Positions 57,126 through 64,000 of a stretch of 64,000 nucleotides of DNA are shown one piece after another. The first letter of the stretch is position 1; every line of letters starts with the position of its first letter. The translations under genes and the position numbers were made by a program. The DNA is taken from positions 2,356,001-2,420,000 of the forward strand of contig OW051492.1 of the NCBI GenBank assembly GCA_932521035.1. The letters are read 5' to 3'. Origin of the DNA: Oscheius dolichura (lineage: Eukaryota > Nematoda > Chromadorea > Rhabditida > Rhabditidae). The notes below the pieces were generated by a model. The model was not told where the DNA came from, made no database searches, and was given only the letters and a program-made list of their open reading frames with translations.

Positions 57126-57343
57126 GTCATTTTTGCATTTTTTTTTTTTGGGGGGTGATCGACACCATTTGTTTCTACTGTAACACTCACAGTAACGTTG
57201 GAAAGGAAAATATTGAAAGTACGGAAGATTGAAAATTGTTCACAGCGGAAGGGTGCAGAAACACCTCCTCGCTCTTTTTACGCCATGTAAAGGGGAATGT
57301 AGTCGAAAACTGATTCAATAGCCCAAAAAATAGCAAAAATGAC

Positions 57344-57430
57344 TTGGTCCCATGGAAGAATCGACCCCAAGTTGAGAAAAACACGAAAATGTAGTGGGCG
57401 AGTGCACTATCCACTTAGCCACCGCTTCAT
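57344..57430 (-). repeat. tRNA-headed module 5
   Basis: Read on the minus strand: TGGCTAAGTGG and GGGTCGATTCT with a tail CATTTTTGCTATTTTTT. The A-box context AGCGGTGGCTAAGTGGATAG resembles a Ser- or Leu-type tRNA head. Confidence 0.5.
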
Positions 57431-57973
57431 ATTTTTAGGAGGAGAATGGAAAATAGACACGTCCAAAAACGCGTTTAGTATTGAAACTCATTTTGGGTTT
57501 TCCTCCTCTAGAACGCGATTTTAGCAAAAAAAGAAAGAATATGTCATGATCGCCAGAAAATTCTTTACAAGATGGCATCAAAAAAGTTTGAAAAAGAGAT
57601 GTCGAGCAAGTATCCTTGTTAGCTTAAATTCTACTTATTATGAAAAGTCACATTTTTGGCCAGTGAAACTATAAGACTAAATTTTAATCTTGGAATCAAG
57701 CTGCAGCAGGAGGGTCGAAGAATTCATATGCTCTCCAAAATCAGTGTAATTGGTACCAATCATTTTCTCTCAGTGAGATTAGTCAAACAAAAGCAAAACC
57801 AGCTTGATTAGCGGTAGTATTCAAGAGTTGAGGGGACTATGCTTCCTATAGAGGCGTTACCTCAATTTTATACGGGAAATTTAAGTTTTTTGACAGCTCT
57901 AAAGTGTTTATATGGTGTTTCGGACACGGGTAATGCTAATAAAGCAAGAAGAAAAAAAAAGCAAAAGAGAGTT

Positions 57974-58045
57974 TCACCGAGCGGATCCGAACCCGTGGCC
58001 TCTCTATCTATGTCGCGCCACCTACCTGCTGCGCCATGGCGATCT
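57974..58045 (-). repeat. tRNA-headed module 6
   Basis: Minus-strand twin of module 4 with a better B box (GGTTCGGATCC) and tail TTTTGCTTTTTTTTT. It forms part of the inverted arm. Confidence 0.55.
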
Positions 58046-58227
58046 CGCGACGGGACTCATTTTCGGAAAAACCGAGAATACCGTTAGAAAGTGCACAAAA
58101 AGTTATGTTTCCCCCCAATACATCGAAAATTTGGAGGGGGTCGTCTTGTGGCCGAAAAAGTTTTTGCTTTTTTAATTTCCATAAGCTTCCTGGCAGTTCC
58201 TCTAACAATGACATTTATTGACCTGCT

Positions 58228-59625
58228 TTAAAAATAGAAGCAGTATCCTTGATAAGTTGTGTCGTAGGAGAGACCGTAGACAACAGCAGTATCTTCAGGA
58301 CATCCTCCCGTAGAATTGGTTGGTCCAAAGAGCTCTCTCCGATCCTCGACGTTAACCGCGGGGCAACAGAAAGATCCACGGGAACAGGCATAGCCAGGAC
58401 CGCAACCTCCAGGTAGAGTAGCATAGCATCCTCCTCGTGCATAGATGTCATTTTCTCCACAAGTTATTGTATGCGTTTCCTGGAATGAAATTGATATGAC
58501 CAGATTCCATAAATTCGGTGACATGAGTAGCGTCTTTGCTCTGTCTGTCCCAGTCGAAGTTTTTTTTAGAAATTGGTTGAATTAAAGCTTACATCACATC
58601 CTCTCCACTGACAGCAATCGCCATTGTACTTTCTTGCTTTTGGAGCACATTCGCTATTAGCTAAGGCTGCTGAAAAACAAAGCATTTAAATAGGAACAAT
58701 ACACCCGTTTAAATTATAGCCTACTATTTTTAGTCAGTTTTGTTTGACTACATTGAGGTGGTTGTTTCGACATTTTAGAGAAAGAGATAACCTACGTCCA
58801 AGAGATTCATATCCAATCGGACAAAGGCCTCGTGTAGCTGCAGGGACCTGCTATAAAAAAAGGAAGGTGTTTATTCAACGTGTTATTGATGTCAACCTAC
58901 CGTACAAGGTCCTCTAATGTAGAGGCAGCAACGGCCGTTAATGTTTTCAGTAGAACATACACCATTCGTCATCGCTGAAAAGGGAGATCTCTTTATTAAA
59001 AAGAAAAACATACATCCATAGGCTTGATATCCTATTGGGCAATCGGGTGCAGCAGATAGTATAGGAAACGGTCCGGGGTTAAATGAACTCTAAAATTCAC
59101 AAAAATTGCATAAACCATATTCCTGTTGATGTCAGTTTTATTTTACTTTCATCCATAAAAACGTACCATGCAGCAGCTGTCGTAGAATTTTGTTGTTCCG
59201 GGTTCGCATTTACCATTTGCTGCTGCTAAAAAAGAAGAAAATATCTCTGCTTATTAAAAACAGAATCGCTCACCACGAACGAAGGTCCATCCGTCCGGAC
59301 ATTTTGACGCAGTTGGTGCAGGTGAGGCGATTTGCTGCTTCTAAAAGTGAAAAAATAGGCTCGAAAAACTCAGCTATTTTAATGGGATTTGTTCTTCAAA
59401 ATCTTTCAAAAAAGCAACATTCAAAAGAAAATACCATGCAACAGACTCCGCTGACAAGAATAGTTCCAGACGGGCATTGGTTACTGACGGCTGCTGAAAA
59501 AAAGGGGGTTTCAATCAACCGAAAAACATACGCCCAAAGTCTTCGTATCCACTCGGACAGGTTCCAATAGGACAGGCAGCCGACGAGCACAGTAGAAGAA
59601 GAGCCCCACAAATGTTTCGGATCAT
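58228..59625 (-). CDS. Secreted cysteine-rich repeat protein (lustrin-type)
   Basis: Nine or so small exons on the minus strand, from ATG at 59625 to stop at 58228, give about 290 residues. The signal peptide is IRNICGALLLLCSSAA. Repeats of the type C-P-x-G-[YW]-x(4-6) then x-N-x-x-C-x(8-12)-C-C follow: CPSGYEDFG and CPSGTILVSGVCC; CPDGWTFVRG and KCEPGTTKFYDSCC; CPIGYQAYGS and VCSTENINGRCC; CPIGYESLG and ECAPKARKYNGDCC. The last exon has CGENDIYARGGCYATLPGGC, GYACSRGSFCC and a Tyr-rich end. Most introns interrupt each repeat at the same place, so it grew by exon duplication. Expected extracellular, cuticle- or lumen-associated. The pattern resembles lustrin-type modules of nematode secreted proteins. 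Confidence 0.75.
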
Positions 59626-60489
59626 TGTAGAGAAGGGCAGTAGAGCACGAATGGCATTTGATCAATTACCATCGCTTATAAAGAAGTCGTTAGTGGCTGA
59701 ATAAATGCCGAAAAAGGACAGTGAATGGGATAAGCGGGGGGATAGAAACAATAGAGGAGTTAATCTGTTTGTTCTGAACAGTCTGTAGAGCATAAACTGA
59801 CTCCAATACGTGCATTTTTTGACGAAAGATGAAAAGTATTGGTTTAACTAACGGAGTTCTATTGTTTCAATATTTCGCAGTCTCTCAATCATCCCTTTCT
59901 AAATGCCTAGTTGGAATAGTTTCAATTCGGTTAGGAAAAGACCACCAGAGGAGGGTAAGCTCTACCTTTCAGTTTCCAACACTCAGTGTTTCTTCTAAAA
60001 ACGCTTTCTTTTCCTCTGGTTCGTTGGTGTTCCTTCAGAAGGATGTTTTTTGCTTTTATTTAACAGTTGCGGAGACAACTCTTGCTTCCCTTGCCAGCGC
60101 GAGCCGAATTCCATTTGCCTCGCTAAAACACAAATATGACCAGGAATGGATGCTATAGGGCACGTTTGTTCAGATGCGCTATCTTCAATTGAACTCCGAC
60201 CCTTCTGCGTTTCGAATATTTTGGATTTTGTTTTTGTCAAATTTTTTTTCTCTCACCCACTCTGTAATAGATATCGCTTTTAAATTAATGTTGAGTGTGA
60301 GACTTGTTGAGACCCGCTCAACAGATTCTAACTTGTTTTAGCGCGCACGCTGTTGTGACCTGCGTACGTTTTGTTTATCACGCGCTAATCAGTCTTGTGC
60401 TTGTCCACTGCGATGAGCGGTTGTGTTTATATTTATTGTTTTATTTTAGTGTAATTATAAAGTCTGTTTATAATACACATTGTTCTCTT
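59626..60489. other. Intergenic between the Cys-rich gene and the retrotransposon
   Basis: No gene supported. Around 60298 the sequence TGTTGAGACCCGCTCAACA looks like an LTR start, but no second LTR or defined end was found. Confidence 0.45.
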
Positions 60490-62618
60490 GCCACAACCCA
60501 TCCATAGTCACCGATGTCGACGTCATTGGCTCACTGAACTTCGTTTCCGATCACAGAATGCTGATGGCAAAGCTCCGAATTCCGACTAGAAGACATTTCT
60601 ACAAGAAAAAAGAACGTAAAGTGAAGATGAAGCTCGACAAACATCTCTTCCGCCAAGCACTACAACGCCAAATACACGACGACAACTCCCGACTATGCGA
60701 TTACGAAGAAATGAAGAAATCTCTACAGAACGCCTCAAAAGCCGCAAAACTACCAACCATATCTGACGGCTACCTTTCTCTAAGAACCCGAAGACTTTTC
60801 GCTAACCGTCATCAACTACTCGCTGCGAATTCAAATCGACTAGATCTCGCTACTGTAAGCAAAGCTCTACGATTCTCCATCAAAGACGACATCTACCAAC
60901 GTCAACTTCAAAGAATTCATACGGCCGTTAAACAACGTACAAGCCTTCACCGCGCAACCAAGGACAACACCATCGCGCTCACACAACTATCCCAACTCCG
61001 AAGAAAAGATGGAACATTGGCCACCACACCTGCAGACCGAGCCGATGTCGTGAAAGGATTCTACAACGAACTCTTCGCCTCAACGACCAACTTCCCACCA
61101 CCAATAATTACCGTTAACGATATGCCTCCACTCTTCACACCTTCTGAAACAAATCGAGCCCTTAACCAAATACGACACGGAAAATCAGCCGGACCGGACA
61201 ACATCACCCCAGAAATGCTACATCTCGTCCGTTCCTCAATAGTAGAACCGCTTACCATCATGTTCAATGAATGCCTATCATCTGGAGCTATACCTAACGG
61301 TTTACCGGACTCGATCGTCACCCTCATCTTCAAAAAAGGAGACGTCTCCGACCTCAAGAACTTCCGCCCAATAGCTCTCCTCTCCGTCATCTACAAGACG
61401 CTGACCACCACCATCGGTCACCGGATGGAAAAGACGCTCAACTGGAACCAACCAACAGAGCAGGCCGGCTTCAGAAAAGGATACTCAACATCCGACCATA
61501 TCCTTTCCGTCCACGAAATAATTTCCAAAGCCGTCGAATACAAATTCCCGCTCTACATAGCCTTCGTCGACTACTCCAAAGCATTCGACAGCATAGAATT
61601 CCCAGCAGTTTGGAGTGCTCTCCTTCGACACGACGTCCATCCAGCCTTTATCCGACTCCTGAAAAACATCTACGACACGGCAACTGTTAAAATCCAAATG
61701 GAACCGACACCGATCTCAATCGACGTGCACAGAGGAGTCAGACAAGGAGACGTGATCTCACCCGTGCTCTTCTCGGCTGTAATAGAAGAAATTTTCCGCA
61801 AACTGAACTGGACCGAACACGGGCTAAACATCAACGGAGAACATCTAACAAATTTGAGATATGCCGATGATATAGTTCTTTTTTCGCACGACGCTGCTGA
61901 ACTACAATCAATGCTTGAGGACCTGGTAGCCGAAAGCGCCGTCGTCGGTCTCAAGATCAACATGGAAAAAACATTCGTGATGAGCAACTCCCCGGAAGTC
62001 AATATCTCAGTAGAAGGCTCGACCATAGCCTACTGCAAAGACTTCATCTATCTAGGACAGATCATCTCCTTCGAAGTCAACCAAGGAAAAGAAATAAGCC
62101 GAAGAATTCAAGCAGCATGGAGCGCTTTCAACAACTACCACCAATTCCTAAAAAGCCGGTCAACACCCCTTTCACTGAAGAGACGCCTATACATCAGCTG
62201 CATCGAACCAGCCCTTCTTTACGGAGCAGAGACATGGGCTCTACGAGACGCCGAACGACGACGCCTCCAATCCTGCCAACGCAAGATCATGCGAAAAATG
62301 ACTGGAGTCACACTTCTCGACCACAAAACCGTCAAATGGCTAGCTACCAAAACGAAGTTACCACCGGTCCTCCAAAAAGCAACACATCAGAAATGGAACT
62401 TTGGCCAAAAAGTCGCCTTAATGGACAACCAACGCTGGACAAAGAAGATCGTAGAATGGACCCCTCGCGAATGGAAACGAATACCGGGAAGACCTCGAAT
62501 GAGATGGAGAGACGAGTTCCAAGCAGAACTAGGTGCAAATTGGAGCAGTGTTGCGCAGAAGAATAAGCGACGCTGGATTTGCAGCAAGAATCACCGTGTC
62601 CGCAAATATGATATATGA
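60490..62618 (+). CDS. Reverse transcriptase of the RTE-type element, N-terminally truncated
   Basis: About 709 codons of element sequence without a stop. Open reading continues into host DNA at the left by chance. Recognisable parts are the endonuclease C-terminus, the RT fingers (GKSAGPDNITPEMLH; IFKKGDVSDLKNFRPIALLS), FVDYSKAFDSIEF, the GVRQGDVISPVLFSAVIEEI block, the catalytic YADD in LRYADDIVLFS (about residue 458), the thumb (GLKINMEKT; FIYLGQIIS), and a C-terminal Cys/Trp-rich part (YGAETWALRDAERR, then GRPRMRWRDEF) typical of RTE-like elements. Without the endonuclease it cannot be autonomous. Confidence 0.92.
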
Positions 62619-62645
62619 TACGAATGTGATTGAAAAAAAAAATAA
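60490..62645 (+). mobile_element. 5'-truncated RTE-type non-LTR retrotransposon
   Basis: Bounded by an 11-bp target duplication ATTGTTCTCTT at 60479-60489 and 62646-62656. The element begins inside the endonuclease domain (VIGSLNFVSDHRMLMAKLRI, with the S-D-H-R end motif) and continues as one intact frame to stop at 62616-62618. A short 3' UTR and an A-rich tail follow. Apart from the truncation the copy looks young. Confidence 0.9.
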
Positions 62646-62895
62646 ATTGTTCTCTTATTTAGTAGAGACATTATCTTGTTATCCTATTCTCTATCGGAGA
62701 TAGGAAATCACAATTAATTAAGAGCAAGTTTGACGCTCGGGAGATGGTGTTTGTTTGTCGACTAGATTCACAAAAAGAAGCAAGTAAATCAACAAGCCTA
62801 CGCGATCTGCGCTTTGCGCACTGAGAAGTGGTACCAGCTGTCATTTTGGTCAACTTTTACCTCTTAATCGGTACATATTTGCTTCGTTGCATCCG

Positions 62896-62903
62896 TATAA
62901 ATA
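62896..62903 (+). promoter_or_regulatory. TATA box
   Basis: TATAAATA lies 42 bases upstream of the ATG of the small peptide gene; good position and match. Confidence 0.6.
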
Positions 62904-62937
62904 AGCCGAGGTAACTCTTTTGAGCACGATCCGTGCA

Positions 62938-63167
62938 ATGCGCTTCCTACTCCTCCCCGTGTTCTTCCTTCTGGCTCTGGTAAGAACAAATCCTACTGCT
63001 CAAAAACGAATCGAAAAATTTTATAATGTCCGGAATATTTCCATATTTTCTAAGTTTAGGTAGCCGTTACCATCGCAGTAGATAAGTCGGGATATCGACC
63101 TCGCCCAACGCCTCGCACTCAAAATCAAATGGCAATGCCGACACAGCGAAAGCCGGGACGTGGATAA
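62938..63167 (+). CDS. Small secreted proline/arginine-rich peptide, pyrrhocoricin-like
   Basis: Two exons (62938-62979 and 63060-63167) close in phase to 49 residues. The first exon encodes MRFLLLPVFFLLAL, the hydrophobic part of a signal peptide, and the second continues VAVTIA. A cleavage after that Ala would release a basic peptide starting VDKSGYRPRPTPRTQNQ and ending QRKPGRG. The insect antimicrobial peptide pyrrhocoricin also begins VDK and has Y-x-PRPTP in the same place. In that class the motif binds the bacterial ribosome exit tunnel and DnaK. The C-terminal G-R-G could allow amidation of the preceding Pro. A TATA box precedes the gene and AATAAA follows at about 63187. The peptide class is inferred from motif similarity only; a neuropeptide or cuticle peptide is possible. 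Confidence 0.65.
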
Positions 63168-64000
63168 ATTTTTACATTCTTGTGGAAATAAAGCTATACT
63201 CTTACTACTTTCGGACATCGTTTCTCAATTGAGAAGTTTTATACAATATCGGGCAAGCAGATAAAAAAGAGATTAAGCCATCTTCATAGAAGCCCATTTT
63301 TATGTCTTTTCCAATCTTTTTTTTCTCGAAAGTATCCAATTTCTGACCACTTACTTAAGTGAAACGTATTGCTGCCATCGGGGGTCACTTTATGGTATAA
63401 TGTATGTCGATTTCTCCCAATCGACCACATCGTTTATTGTATTAGATAGTACGCCCCTCACTCACTTTCCTAACAAGGCAGACTGCGCTCAAATCTCTTT
63501 TTTCAGCACGCGGAGCACTCAAAACCTAATCCCAACGCGGAAAACGGCCTCCGGAGGCATTCTGGTCTGTTTATAACTTGGTCTTGGGGGATTTTTCAGA
63601 ACAAATCTCTACAGTAACCCATCTGAATAGACATCTTACAAGTGGCAATAGAGTGTGCCAAGAAGGGTGAGTCATCTCGACAATAAGTAAGCCGTATTGA
63701 TGAGTGCTTCGCGCAGTTGTGTTATAAAACGATCCGTTTAAACGAAGTAATAGCAGCTCTGGCAAAGAATAAACCAAGTTCTACTGGGAAATTTAATGGA
63801 ATCCCGTACTTCCACCAAGGGGATGCCCTTGTCCCCGTTTTCCAGCTAAACGGCCATTTTCAGCAGTAATATGAGGTGTTCAGCAACCAGGAGAAAAGGT
63901 TTCTAGTACAGTTTTTAAAGCTCTTTCGAATGGTATAAATTTTATACCAAATTAATAAATTAAAAATGGTGAATATCCTCCCTGAAAGAGGACTCCCCCC
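63168..64000. other. Intergenic to window end, no gene seen
   Basis: Apart from the 3' UTR of the peptide gene I see no supported coding region or named repeat. Confidence 0.45.

Larger units (their letters stand above)
56950..58167. mobile_element. Composite element with inverted tRNA-containing arms
   Basis: Arms 56952-57115 and 57975-58165 are inverted copies, over 90% alike by eye. They share CTTTTTCGGCCACAAGACGA, the T/G-rich middle and the tRNA-like head CGCCATGGCGCAGCAGG. The 850-base interior has no long open frame. It may be two independent SINE-like insertions in opposite orientation or one element with long terminal inverted repeats. Confidence 0.55.
56410..58227. other. Repeat-rich intergenic region
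   Basis: Contains the inverted-repeat element with tRNA-like arms and an independent tRNA-headed module. A MITE-related end (TAGTCCATTTCCGACGG) lies at about 56551. No protein gene supported. Confidence 0.55.

Noticed and set aside
60297..60489. Possible solo LTR beginning TGTTGAGACCC
   Set aside because: No matching 3' boundary, target duplication or second LTR could be identified.
63571..63777. 68-codon minus-strand frame near the window end
   Set aside because: No start context, domain or splice support.
1..64000. CRISPR arrays, bacterial operons, spliced-leader RNA genes
   Set aside because: No regularly spaced repeats, no polycistronic bacterial layout, and no match to the spliced-leader sequence that I could see on either strand.

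Overview
Organism. The window looks like nuclear DNA of a rhabditid-type nematode. Introns are short with TTTCAG acceptors, CTACAGTA and TACGGTA words recur in the non-coding DNA, and the recognisable proteins include a MEC-8-type RNA-binding protein of about the C. elegans length. The species cannot be named from sequence alone. Gene models were built by hand from reading frame, splice-site phase and family similarity. Where all exon phases close, the model is trusted more.

Layout, 0-34 kb (ordinary genes). The order is: mec-8-like two-RRM splicing regulator (minus); possible one-TM lysine-rich protein (minus); two tandem two-domain sulfurtransferases (7.8-10.9 kb); F-box-like nematode protein (12.0-13.5 kb); small lysine-rich protein (14.8-15.3 kb); secreted cystine-knot pro-protein split over eight exons (16.2-21.3 kb) with a complete hAT transposon in one intron; mitochondrial PDPR (23.4-28.9 kb); MADF/BESS protein (30.2-31.5 kb); and a convergent START-domain lipid-binding protein (31.8-33.5 kb).

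Layout, 34-56.5 kb (accessory region). A small hydrophilic protein gene is followed by a cluster of eight genes of a family I do not recognise. Seven share a core of about 85 residues with the signature D-E-x-F-x-K-M-A then a W-Y-N-L-K-like segment; the eighth (36.1 kb) is divergent. Six of the eight lie in a palindrome spanning about 37.9-53.8 kb and centred near 46.3 kb. Two mirror pairs are almost identical. A third pair has diverged strongly in protein although its flanks are well conserved. The loop holds two further unusual genes. GATA-type TGATAAG/CTTATCA motifs recur between these genes.

Layout, 56.5-64 kb. An inverted-repeat element with tRNA-like arms is followed by a secreted cysteine-rich repeat protein (minus), a 5'-truncated RTE-type retrotransposon with an 11-bp target duplication, and a tiny two-exon gene whose predicted mature peptide resembles the insect pyrrhocoricin class of proline-rich antimicrobial peptides.

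Repeats. Eight hairpins share a near-constant stem around unrelated loops. Six tRNA-headed modules share a T-rich tail. There are several MITE-like inverted repeats.

Best candidates for something undescribed are the palindromic cluster with its new protein family, the pyrrhocoricin-like peptide gene, and the constant-stem/variable-loop hairpin family.
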